The position numbers were made by a program, and so were the translations under genes. Of a stretch of DNA of 64,000 nt, positions 51,108-62,565 are shown one piece after another. The stretch covers positions 15,195,118 through 15,259,117 of the forward strand of contig OZ234503.1 of assembly GCA_965153455.1 (NCBI GenBank), given 5' to 3'. The stretch is from Sphagnum compactum. Taxonomy: Eukaryota > Bryophyta > Sphagnopsida > Sphagnales. The notes beneath the pieces were generated by a model that did no database searches, was not told the DNA's origin, and was given only the letters and a program-made list of their open reading frames with translations. How positions within the stretch are numbered: position 1 is the first letter of the stretch; each line of letters starts with the position of its first letter.

Positions 51108-51916
51108 AAATTCTATTATCCTTTCCCTGCTCCTCAAACCTCCAACAGTTCCAATTATTAATTCATGAATTCAATTAATTAATAATTTTTTTGGGAAAAG
51201 GTGGCAATGGCACAAATCTTGATCTTAAATTTCAAGTGCGAAAGTAGTTCATCTGTTATGGGTATTTGTCAGGTACACTTGCTGAATAAGAAGTCATAAT
51301 ACATCACAGAGGAAAACAAGCAATGTGGGTAATGGGTTTAGGGTTTAAGGTACCCTAGAGGTTGCTGAATAAGAAGTCATACATCACTGAGGAAAACAAG
51401 CAATGTGGGTAATGGGTTTAGGGTTCAGGGTTTAAGGTACCCTAAAAGCTCAAAGAAACAGACTGACTGAATAGCCATTCAAGCAAACAAAATTGATCAA
51501 ACAGATTACGGATTGCAGAAGTAGAACAACACAAAGGGTGTACCTGGAAATCACTGTCAAAGGGAGCTGCTCTGATTCAGTAGTAACAAGAATGAAGACT
51601 ACATTATAATTCTCATTCACAGGTGCCACCATCGGTTCTTCTTCCAAGGCTTTGAGAAACACATTCCAGACTTGGGTACTCAAAAGATTGCACCCTTCAA
51701 CAATGAACACTTTGTAGTGGTGGTGGCGGCGGTGGTGGGCATATTGTGCAGGCAATGATGATGATGATGATGATGAGAAGTTCATGGATTTCTTCATGCT
51801 TTTGAGATCATCAAGCACCTTGAGAAAAAATTTGTCATTATTATCCACAGCATTGATTTCCTTCATGTCAGAGTCTTGCTCTAGAGTTCCTCCACTGTTG
51901 CTGCTGCTGCTATTGG

Positions 51917-51948
<32 letters not shown>

Positions 51949-53552
51949 CCACCACATTTGTGGCAAATCCCACATGGTCGTGCTTCCAAGTCTGAGGCAA
52001 GGCAATTGAGAGCACGGGCAAAGATTCTTGCCACTGTCGTCTTTCCAGTTCCGCGAGGTCCTGTGAAAAGATAGACAGGTGCAATTCTGTCTTTTGCAAT
52101 CGCCATAGTCAATGACTTCACCACCATGCTTTGACCCACAAGCTGACTGAAATGTTCTGGTCTGTATTTTTGGCTCAAAGTCCTGTGCACTTTGTCCTTC
52201 TCTTGTTCATGTTCTTCGTCTTCTTCTTCTTTTTCAACTTGAGTGAGTTGGATGTTGATCTTTGAGTTTTGTTTTGGCAACAAATGTCTGCTACCATATT
52301 CAGCATTCGTCCACCGCTCCTTTTTTTTTCTTGCTCCATCTCTCATGTCTGCTTGTGAGCTATGTCTTGACCCAAGTTCATGGGGGCCAGTGGAGGCAGA
52401 GGTGGCGGCAGCAGAAGATACAGTGCTTTCAGTTCTCAAAACAAAGTTGCGGCGGCCTTGGCCTATTGTGGAATCATTGCTGCCATGGGAATTGATCATG
52501 TCTGCTGCCCTAGACTGCATTGCTTCTTCTTCTGGTAGTGTCCTCCTGACAGACTTACTGCTTTGAAGAGAAGTCTTGCTGCTTCTTTTTCTACTTTGAG
52601 CTCTTAATGGATGTGTGCGGAGGAGGAAGAGAGATGGAGATGCTGATGCAGAGTTTTTCTCTTGTAAGCAGTGGTGTGAGGATGATGAGACAATGTGAGC
52701 CATGACAGCAGACTTCAATGCAGTCTCTCTCACATCAGCAGCTACATAGCTAAGGCGCTCCTCATCTTCTTCAGCTTGAAATAAGCTCTCAAAAGCAGCA
52801 GGATCATCACTACTACTGCTCTGCAAACCACCTTCTTCAACTGGTGTATAAGCAACATTGCTGATGAGAATCTCCTGGAGATGAGCATTGCTTGTATTCT
52901 CAGAAATCAGCCGCTTCGGAAGCTCCTGTGTTGTTGTTGGTCTTCTTATTCTTCTTCTTCTTCTTCCTGCGGCTGCAGCATCTGTTGTTGTTGTCTCCTT
53001 ATCTTTCCTCCTCTTGCCAGCAGCTCCTCCTGCAAGAGGAGAATTGCCGGCATGCATTCTTGCTGCTGCTCCAATTTGCGCCTCAACCTCATCCCACTTT
53101 CCAGCTGCCAGAGGTTGCACCAATTTCCCATTTGCTTCAGCTTTGCTCCTGCTTCTGTTGTTGTCTATGTTGCTCTTGGCAGCTGGTTTTTCAAACCTTG
53201 GAGCTAAATCACCGTCTCTTCTTTCAGGGTGTCTGAGACTACTCAGTCCCAGAGGAGCGCCAGCCCTAGAGAAGAAGACCTGCAAGCCGGGAGTGGTGAC
53301 AGGGTCCTGTAGAGAACCTGTAGCATTCTGTTGCAATGCTGTGAGCTGCTGTCTCATCAGCTGCAGATGTGTCGATGCAGGTCGCCGCTTACGGTGCAAA
53401 TGGTTGTGGATATGGATACAATTCGTCAAGTGCAAATGTGGAACGAAATGGGAGGACTTACTGCTGCTGGTATGATGCGCCGCCCCGTCTACTACTAGGA
53501 CTGGATTCTTCGTAGTCTGAGCTCCAGACTTTCCCGATCTTCTGCTGCTCAT
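48568..53552 (-). CDS. STI: STICHEL-type DnaX-like (DNA polymerase III gamma/tau-like) AAA+ protein
   Basis: Five exons: 53552-51544, 50900-50690, 50366-50138, 49848-49270 and 49100-48568, with all phases closing, for 1,186 residues; Arabidopsis STICHEL is of similar length. The N-terminal 450 residues are low-complexity with basic patches. The AAA+ module has LSQKYRPEHFSQLVGQ, Walker A GPRGTGKT (near 496), a four-cysteine zinc site (NCLASDLEARPCGICHKC), a poly-Thr/Ser insert, a Walker B region VFIVEGCNLL (near 613), FILVTTESEQLP and sensor-2 region ADGSLRDAEVMLDQL. The normal Walker B Asp-Glu is Glu-Gly here, so hydrolysis is doubtful. Later exons match the family C-terminus (LKVLSEVEKQLR, LEHKTKAERLRSRI). 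STICHEL controls trichome branching in Arabidopsis. The exon 5 acceptor was chosen by phase and family spacing. Confidence 0.92.
50064..50099. repeat. (AAC)n microsatellite in intron 3 of the STICHEL-like gene
   Basis: About twelve AAC units, near the start of the intron. Confidence 0.9.
51062..51107. repeat. (TA)n(TG)n microsatellite in intron 1 of the STICHEL-like gene
   Basis: Alternating TA followed by TG, 46 bp. Confidence 0.9.
51279..51443. repeat. Tandem duplication with telomere-like motif in intron 1
   Basis: Two copies of about 80 bp share TGCTGAATAAGAAGTCAT, GAGGAAAACAAGCAATGTGG and GGGTTTAGGGTTTAAGGTACC. The second carries an extra GTTCAGG within the TTTAGGG part. Confidence 0.88.
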
Positions 53553-53935
53553 AATACTTGCAACAAAGATAGACCACCCTGCAGGTTGCTTCGGAAACTA
53601 GACGACCACAGATTACTGCAACTTCTGCTGCTGCGGCTGCTGCTACTACTGCTTCTCACATGGCAGATTAAGAGTTGTTGGGCTGAGTTATAGCTGGGCA
53701 CCATTCTTTCTCAACAAGCAGTTTCGGGAATCAGCTACAGAAAGCTCTGTCTCTGTCTCTGTCTCTCTCGCTCTCAACTCTGTCTCTACATTCTGCAAAA
53801 ACACGTAAAATATTCCTCCATGTTCCCGATTGGTCACCCTTGTGCCAGACTAAATGCAACCTACCATCCGAGCTTCACAGCTGAAGAAACTAGCAACAAT
53901 TCAGCTCAAAACTCCTCCACCCACAAACTGCAGCT

Positions 53936-53979
<44 letters not shown>

Positions 53980-54430
53980 CTCTCAGAGATCAGCTACAGA
54001 AATTTCTCACTCTGTCAGCAGCTACAGGAAGCTCTGTGTCTCTCTCTCCATATGTGTTTCTGTGTTGCTTGACTGGTTGGTGTGTGTGAAGGCAGGAGGC
54101 AAGAGAAGCAACAAGAGGTGGAATGCCAGAGCAAGGGTACTTGGCTACTCTACTGTGATGCAAGCTTCCGTCTTGGTGTCCAGTTGATGCAAACAAAAGA
54201 AAAGCTAGTGCAAAAAAAACAACAGCAGCAGCAGCAGCAACAACAAAACAACAAAGGGCAAACAACAAAGGGCAAGCAGACAAGAAGCAGGAAAGAGCAA
54301 AAGAAGGTAAAACCCCAGTGCCAACTAACAAAGCTGCTTGCTACTTCCTCAATATGTTTGTCCTTTACAATAATAGCTAGGTAGGCAGCTAAGTAGGGAT
54401 GGAGATCTGCTAATGACGCCATTCCTGGAG
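53553..54430 (-). other. 5' leader/promoter region of the STICHEL-like gene
   Basis: CT-rich on the plus strand, with CTGTCTCT runs at 53740-53790 and a (CT)n run at 53938-53975. (GA)n/(CT)n tracts of this kind are common in plant leaders. The CAG/CAA run near 54220-54245 gives spurious poly-Gln frames. Confidence 0.45.
53938..53975. repeat. (CT)n microsatellite
   Basis: About 19 CT units, upstream of the STICHEL-like start. Confidence 0.95.
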
Positions 54431-54439
54431 CTAATCAAG

Positions 54440-54689
54440 TTCCAGTAAGTACTTAAGTACTACCACATTATTGCTTCCTTACTTATTACACACACACAAT
54501 CAACAACTACTACTGTAAGAGAGCAGCTCCAGCCAGTGGTGCTTAGTATGTGACCCTCCAAACATGTTTCTCATATCCAAGTTTAGTCATTTCTGTTTTT
54601 TCCCAATCCCACCCAAAACACACAACTAAAACTGGGATTGCAAATAGATATGTACTGAGTACCACCACATTATTATTGCTTTGCTTACT

Positions 54690-54725
<36 letters not shown>

Positions 54726-55285
54726 AACAGCTAGCTATCAGAGCAGCTCCAGCCTCCATCCAGCGGTATGTGACCTTGCAAAAATATTTCTCATATCCAA
54801 GTTTAGTTATTTCTGCTTTTTCCAATCCCACCTAAACAAAAAAAAACTAAAACTGGGATTGCAAATAGGCATGTACCCAGTACCACCTCAGTACCACCAC
54901 CACATTATTATTATTGCTTTGCTTACTTATTACACACACACAATCAACAACTAGAAGATCAGCTCCAATGGTGCTTAATATGTGACCCTGCAAGAATATT
55001 TCTCATATCCAAGTCTTAGTTTTTTTTCTCTTTTATACAATCCCACCTAAAAATACTAAAACTGAGATTGCACATAGGTAAGTAGTAGGTACAAACTGTT
55101 ACCACATTTTTGGTTACTTACTTACTCATTACACACACATAAAATAAGGACTGTAAGAACAGCTCCAGTGGTGCTTAGTATGTGATCCTGGCAAAATATT
55201 TCTCACATCCAAGTTTTAGTTATTTTTCTTTTTTCCAATCCCACCCCCAAAAAAAAAACTAAAACTGGGATTGCAAATAGGTCGC
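54440..55285. repeat. Tandem repeat, unit about 202-221 bp, four copies
   Basis: Each unit has TACCACCACATTATT, CTTACTTATTACACACACA, CAGCTCCAG, TTTCTCATATCCAAGTTT and AAAACTGGGATTGCAAATAG. The last motif recurs near 54631, 54852, 55061 and 55263. The internal (AC)n run is expanded in the second copy (54694-54722). Confidence 0.9.
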
Positions 55286-55683
55286 AGGCTACTAATAGCA
55301 ACCATCCCACTTGGACGACCAACCATTCTGATTGGCGAATCAGAAAGAGAGGACCAGTAGTAGTCAGATCCGATTTATTACAATCTTTTTGTGGGAAGTG
55401 TTGGGCTTTGTTGTGCCTTTAACCAGCCTCCTCAGTAGACAGACTGTGCAAAACTGCAGGGTCAAATCCATTCTGCTAAGCTAAACTGGCATGTTTTGAC
55501 TTGAAGGGTTTAATTTCCTGAGCACTGCTGGAGCTGCTGTTCTGATTTATTCATGAAAAACCACCCCATTTTCATTCTCCCTACATTGTGATTGAATGCT
55601 TTCATTCCAAATAAAATTCCACAAAACCCCCACAAACAACCCAAAACACAAAGTCCAGATCATAATAACAATCATCTCTTGGG

Positions 55684-55722
<39 letters not shown>

Positions 55723-58700
55723 TTTAACTCTGTGTGTGTCTGTCTGTATGTGTAAATCACTGAAGAGAAAGAGTAGAGTGCTTTTTGTGTTGTGTGATTC
55801 TTATTTTGTTTTACATGTTTTGCAAAAAGATCATTATTTTATACTATTCTGCATGTTTCTAGTTGAGTTGGAACCCAACATGTTTTTCTTGAGAGCAAGA
55901 GCAAGAGAGAAAAAAAATTATCAATCAACAACATAGATTCTAATATTGAAAATGAACAATCACTTTTTTTTTTAAAAATCTTGAAAGAGATGAAACCAAT
56001 CAAGCCTTATTCAAAATCAAGTGATTATGTATGTATAGGGACGAACATGACTAGCCACTTTTTTGTATTGAACAATGCTTGTTGAGAGTGTTTAATGTTT
56101 CACATTTTATTTTCTGACAAATTTTCTCTTTTTCCAATTTTTCTTAAATTGAGAGAATTTTTAAGACTTTTTTTGTTGCTCTAGTTGAATATTCTAATTA
56201 TTCCCTTAAAAAAATTCAACTAATTCAAAGAATTTTCTTATTTTGTTGGAAAAGTTCCACAAGTTTTTGATATCACAAAATTGAAAAAATACTTATCACC
56301 ATCACCATCTTCTTCTTCTTCATATCATCATCATTATATTTTTCTTCTTTACTTCTTCATCATCAACATCATTATCTTCTTCTTCACTTCTTGATCGCCA
56401 ACATCATCATTATCATCCTCCTCTTCTTCAATTCTTCATCATCCTCATTTTCTTCTTCTTCTTCTACTACTTAATGACATATTTCATTTAATGACACTCA
56501 AACTTCATACATACATGATGAGAAACTATTGTCAAACTTCATGTATCCATTGATTAAAAACCTAGCTAATCAAAAACCATCTTACTACTACCATTCATTT
56601 CCACAAAAATTGGTTTTTTTAAATGAATTTAGGTCAAAAGTGACTAACCCTAACACATATGGCAATTGGCCTCCATCCACATAGCTATTGGCACATATTA
56701 TAACTACACCTTCCTAATATAGTTGTAACACAAGTGGCAAAACCAATTACTCCTACTATTGCCAAAAAAAATTATTCTTTATTTTTTTCTCATTGGAAAG
56801 TGAAGAGTGAAAATATTGTATTTATTTACTTTTGTTTGTTTGTAGCAAAGTGAAGCACAAATCACTAGGGTTGAGGGGACCTATCATTGTGAGACCCATA
56901 TTCATTGCACACATGTTTCTTCTATTATCACACATTGTTGTTCCCTATCCCTCGCACAACTCGTTCCCCTACACTTTGCAAGTGTGATCTTGGGTTCTTG
57001 AATGTAAAAAATAGTAGTAATTTTGGATATAAGGTGTCCAATGGTAGGGTTTTGAATGCAATCACAAGTGTCATAATAAGGGGTTTGGTGTGCACTCACA
57101 AGTGTACTAAAAGGGTTTTTGAGTGCAATGAGGAGGGTGATGATAACAAGGGTTTTGTGCTCTATGAATTGTGCAATCATAGTGTAAAAGGAAATTTCTC
57201 AAGCCAAACTATGTGTTTAGTTTTTAAGTCATAGATCTTCACATACATATCACATTTTAAATTACTCATACAAATGTTATGTACCAACTTTCACCCAAAA
57301 AACAAAAAAAACTTGCACAAAAAAAAAAGCACAAGCACACACACATTATTGAGAAACCCATTCCAAAATGTGCAATCATAAGGTGAACTATCATTCTCTT
57401 GCACGGGAAAAAGGAATTCAAAGGACAACAAAAAACACAAGTACCATTGCACATTGCAAACTACATTGTATAATGTTTTCAAGGGGTTCATTCTTTTGCA
57501 CCCCTTTTGGAATGTATGCATTTACTCACTTTCTCTAAGAACTTGTGTCATTGAGTTCCCATATTTGTGTCACATTCATTCCTTTTTGCATTTCATACAT
57601 TTTGTTGAATGTCAAAATTAGTGAGGGTTCCTTATAAATAATAATAGGAGAATATAGTGACACCAAAAGAATGTGATGTGCAAATTTTTTTTGTTCTTGG
57701 CAATATAGCTCTCATCCAACTCTTAAAGGAAGGTAATATATATTTCTTATTTATTTATTTATTTATTCGTCTATTTTAATTGTTTGTTTTATCACATTGA
57801 GATCTCCCAAATTAAGGGCCTTAGCTCTATTTTTTATTCGTCTCAAAAGCCCTCAATGAGTAGGGGTGCACCAAGGTGATTTTCTAATGTTTAAACTTTT
57901 AACCTATATAGTATGCAAGAGCTATTGAATTTTGAGTAATTTCTTCATTAAAATTTCCATAAAAATCAAATTAAAAAACTTAGGGAAATAACTCTAGAAT
58001 TTTGAATATTTTCATGACTAAAAATTCCCAAATTTTATTTTTAAAATTTTAGGGAAATTTAGGGTGTGTTCTTAATGCAGCTGGAAAGTCCTCAATGAGT
58101 GAGTACAAGAGCATTGAGGTGGTTTCATATTTTTCAAACCTATTTGAGTGAAGACATTGAACTACCCTAAACCCTAAACCCTAAACCACCCATAGAAGGG
58201 AAGGCCACACATGATGGGACAAATGAATGAATGAGTGAATGAATCCAAAGAAGAGAAAAACACTCAATCAATGCTTCAATTAAATGAAGGGCATTGCTTT
58301 TAAAATGTCCCTTCAATGTGTGTTTGTAGTAGTTAGTATTTTGTGTGTGTAAGATTATGGATGGGTTCACCCTATCTTCCTCCACCTGACTTGACTTGCT
58401 TGGGCCCAATAGGTCTGAAATCTTAACCAGGGTTGGGCAGTTATCAGAAATGGCACTTGGTAACTGGAGGTTCTTAAAGATATATATACATAATTTTTAA
58501 AAAATAAAAATAAAAATGTGAGAATTAATACCAAAACCTAACCCTAATCTTCAATATTCTGGGAGAAAATTGTGATATATAATCACAATTCTTTTTTTAA
58601 AAAGAGCTAAGAACTAGTCAAATAACCTTTTATTCTCATTGTTGGTCATTTCATGCAAAAAATATGCCTATTTATTTGAGGGTTTTTTGAAAAATCTGAA

Positions 58701-59424
58701 AATTGAAGGTTATTGATCTTGGATTATTTATTGCATACACTTGTGACATAATTTGTGATATAGAGTTACCATGCCCATCATCAAACACAAGCCGGTGACC
58801 AAACATTATTATTCATATCTTCCTTTATTTTTGTAATAATTTTCATGGCTATGAGTGTGCCAAGGAGAGGTTTACAATTATTATTTTTTGAACTTTGGAG
58901 GCAACTAAGTAGTAACAAAGAAAAAATAAGAAAAGAATAATCATATCAAGAGAACAAAATGCTTGAAAAAAATGCCTTAAATTTTTGTTATTTTCAAACC
59001 CCATATTTTTTCATATTTTGTTTTGTTTGAGCGATCTGAAAAAAATATGAATTTGCCAACTTAAGCTTTACGATTTGTTTTTGGAACTCCATAAGCAACC
59101 AAGCTATGTTCAAAGATATTTAAACCTCCAAATGCTTACATTGTCAAATCGAACATTAATTCTTTAAATCTCATATTTTCCTCATTTTTTAACTATTGAA
59201 AAATTTGTAGTTTCTAGCCTAGAATCAATTCACCTCTATTTTTTTTTGACCCACAAAAAAATACTACGCAAGGATGGAACCATCCGGGCAACCATTGGTA
59301 TTTTGTGCCACCATTCAAAATGAGAAATATAAAACCCTAATTTTCAGAAAGAATGACCCAAACCACTGACTCCAAATTAATGGCACAAACTGAAAGTTGT
59401 AGAGGGTGTTATGTATTATGGTTA
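55286..59424. other. Intergenic, AT-rich
   Basis: Holds a (CT)n run at 55688-55720, a CTTCTT/CATCAT-rich stretch at 56300-56470 and a triple CCCTAAA at 58164-58187. The frame 56905-57234 (109 codons, plus strand) matches nothing I know and lacks clear gene context; I do not call it. Confidence 0.4.
55688..55720. repeat. (CT)n microsatellite
   Basis: About 16 CT units in intergenic DNA. Confidence 0.95.
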
Positions 59425-59632
59425 TGGTGCATTCACACTTGATGTTAAGTAAATGTTAAATGAAAATCTAGGTGGCATCCTAGGTGGCACCCAATGTGAA
59501 ATGAGTTATAGCTTTAATGTTAAGTGAATGTTATAGCTTAACATTAAAAAAATTCATGGTAACTATGTTTAAAGTCTTGAATGGCTAGCACACGGCGTTA
59601 GGGGACTTAACACTAAGTGTGAACACACACCT
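59425..59632 (-). mobile_element. MITE, copy 3 (inverted), with an extra terminal repeat
   Basis: Aligns to the reverse complement of the copy at 14756. The left end is tGGTGCATTCACACTTGATGTTA after TTA (59422-59424). The right end reads complement to aGGTGTGTGTTCACACTTAGTG and is followed by TAA. A second diverged copy of that end sits directly after it (59633-59656), followed by TTA. More diverged than the other two copies. Confidence 0.75.
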
Positions 59633-59656
59633 AACATCAAGTGTGGACACACACCT

Positions 59657-62413
59657 TATTAAACCCTAAACCTTAAACCCTAAACCCTTGGTAATTTTGA
59701 GTCACTTGTAAAAGAATAGCCTTGCCCAAAAGCCTGCATTTTTGTGGGGGCCAGTTTTACACAGGCAAGAGGACAAAAGAAGGTTGACAAAGCACCTCTT
59801 TGGAAAGGAAGTCAGGTAAGTTTACTCTAGTGACCTGCCACTCTGAGTGGCAAGTCATGGAGGGGGTGAGAAGAGCCAGAGAGCAAACCAAAGAACCAAC
59901 CATTGCACCATGAAGGATGGATGGATGATGGATGGACAGTAAGCTCTTTTTCAATTGAGTCCCCATCTGTTATAGGTTACCAAGGTGACTAGACTACTCA
60001 CTAAGTAAAATGCATGCAAATGGTTACCAACTCTGGTGAGCAGGTTGTTCATAGATAGGTAGGTAGGTAAGAAAAACAGAAACTAACCCAACCATCATGG
60101 TTAATGAGGGAATTGCAGTTCAATGAAAAGGAAAATTTTCTATCTACCCACCATTCATCCTTCTTGGTGCAATTGGTAAATGCAAAATGCAACTCATGAA
60201 TAGTGAATTTAACAACATTCAAAGTGAATGATTCAACTCATGTGCAAATGTTAATAGTTTAAGAGATGACTGCCAATTGATTCACTCTAGTTAATCTCTG
60301 ACCCACCACATTTGGGGCTGGTGTCCTCAACTCTTAATAATGCAATTAATGTGAGGAAGGGTGTGGCACCACTCTACTTACCAAAGACTTTGTCAAGGAA
60401 GTCAGAAAATTAAAAGCTTCTATGAAAGTGTGTACATACTTTTGTCAGATCTACCCATTTTTATGGATGATAATGTTATCACTTTTGCTCACCTTCCTTC
60501 CTTCCTTCCTTCCTTTCCTTTCCTTCCTTGTTTGTTTTGTGAAACTCTGCCTGCCAAAAAGTTGCTAACCCTAAATCCACCAGTATGGATGTGGTGTTCC
60601 TACATACTTCCTCTCCAATTAATAATAAGAAAAGAAGTGGATGATTTGTCTCTCCTTACTTCCACATCCACATCCCAGTTACATTGCATAGTAGGAAGGT
60701 ACTAAGCTAGCCTGTATCTCAACCCTGTATGTGAATGAAAAGTGATTCAATCCATTTTGTGTATGGATGAAAAGTGATCTGCATCCATTCAGTGGGCAGG
60801 TTATGGATGATGTTAAGGATGCTGGTTATGTTGGGGCAGTTATTAAAAACCATAAACCCTAAACCCGACAGTTATCAGGGTGGTGGATTTGTGCATTCAT
60901 AAAACCAATAGTTCTCAAAAGATCACATAACCAGTTCTAAACTACAATATAACCATGGTTCTTTGAAAACATTTTGATTTTACCAAAGAACCATTTCAAG
61001 ACCCACCCGCCGGTTCTTTCATGAAACCCGTCCATTCCTTAAGGGTTTTCAAAATAACCCAGGACCACCAGAGGTTAATTTTGGTTCAGTTTTTTTTTTT
61101 TTTTTTTTTCCAAAAACCCAAAAAAAACCGTCACAAAATCAGACGCGACAATTCATTATTATAATTCAAATAACCACACAACAACACTAAGTGACTAAGT
61201 GTGGTGCATTAGTGTTGGTAAGGTCTTGAATTGAGGGAAGTTCAGGTTCAAGTTTTAGGTTTAAGTTCTATGCTATTTGGACTAAAAGGTTCAATGATTT
61301 GCAAAGAACCGTCATTGGAATAAGATCAGGCAACCAGCCTCCTTTTTTTTTTTTTTTTCTCTCTAAAAAATAAAAATAAAAAATTGAATGAAAACTTGAA
61401 CTGAGAGTGATGTCCCTTTTTTAAAATGTACAACCTTTTCAAATAAAAGTAAAAGCATGACAATATTTTTAATGCAAGTAATTAGTTTTAATAGGTGGTA
61501 CATATTAAATAATGTTTTTGTCTTGGGGATTATTGTGTGAACTAGTTGAACAAGGGGTGTGTCACACACATTGTGGCCTTGCCATTTACAATTAATTAAA
61601 AGGTATCTTAAGGCAAAAGAAGAAGTATGAAAACTCAAATACTTCACCATGCAAAAATATAAATCTTTAGTATCCTCTAAAAGAAACCAAAAATGCTTCA
61701 AGATATTATAACCGTGTAACTAATACTCAAGTTGCAACACAAGCCAAAATATATCATCTTTCAAAAATCCTCATATCAAAATAGACCTATTATTGTTACC
61801 TAGAGGGGCCAAAATCCCTTGAGAAACTATACTCTATAATGAATCTAAACACAATATCCTTAAGGGCCTTGGTAGACAAGGCCAACAAGGCGTACCTCTC
61901 TTTTTTTTCTCTATCCACCAACATGTACATGAAAAAATAAAATAACATGTGTTTTTTCATGTCCATGAAATGTATATTAATTTAAATTAATTTAACATTG
62001 ACATAAATAATGATGAATTATTGAAAAACCATATAAAAACATAAGAAGAAAAAAATTTGATCATCGCTAGCTAATAGTAGTGCGCAGCAGCAGCACGGAG
62101 CACAAATAGGTAGTTAGATGCATGTGGATGGTTAGTTTATTGTTAATCAGCATGGTTAAGTGAGGGACGGAAATACAATGCAAAAGCATTTGCTCACCAC
62201 ACACCATGCATCATCCCTCATGGTGCATTGGTGGATGTTGCTTCACTCTGATGAGAGTGGATGGATGGTGGGTGGATTCTTTCTCTTTGGGTTCCAATTC
62301 TTTAGTTCACCATGGTGGTTGGCTTCTCCAAGTCCAAAGGTTCTTAAATTTGAAAAAATGTGCCAAGACCAAAATCACCAGAATTTATCTCATATTGTCC
62401 TACACGGGATGCA
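59657..62413. other. Intergenic with foldback repeats
   Basis: Includes CCCTAAA motifs at 59661-59687 and 60852-60868, a pair of inverted arms of the dispersed foldback family (about 59870-59980 and 60085-60190), a further member at about 62130-62330, a CCTT repeat at 60492-60525 and T runs near 61090-61112 and 61343-61359. No gene supported. Confidence 0.45.
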
Positions 62414-62565
62414 CTACAAGCAAAAAATTGTAGCAAAGAGGCTTCAAGCTCAGCATCTAGTGCATCGAGTGCATCACTAGATGCTGAGCTTGAAGTCTCC
62501 TTGCTGCAACTGGATGCACTAGATGCGGAGCTTGAAGTCTCTTTGTTGCAATTTTTTGCTTGTAG
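62414..62565. repeat. Long near-perfect hairpin (possible small-RNA precursor)
   Basis: Arms of 53 bp (62414-62466 and 62513-62565) pair with four mismatches around a 46-nt loop. Outer ends are CTACAAGCAAAAAATTG and its complement. A third, shorter copy of the right-arm sequence lies inside the loop, so the left arm can also make a perfect 21-bp stem with a 12-nt loop (62441-62494). No coding function is evident. Confidence 0.85.

Noticed and set aside
52881-53475. Plus-strand Ser/Leu/Cys-rich frames opposite STICHEL-like exon 1
   Set aside because: Complement of a low-complexity coding exon; the minus frame is confirmed by AAA+ motifs.
56905-57234. 109-codon plus-strand frame
   Set aside because: No recognisable motif, AT-rich flanks, no splice or leader features.
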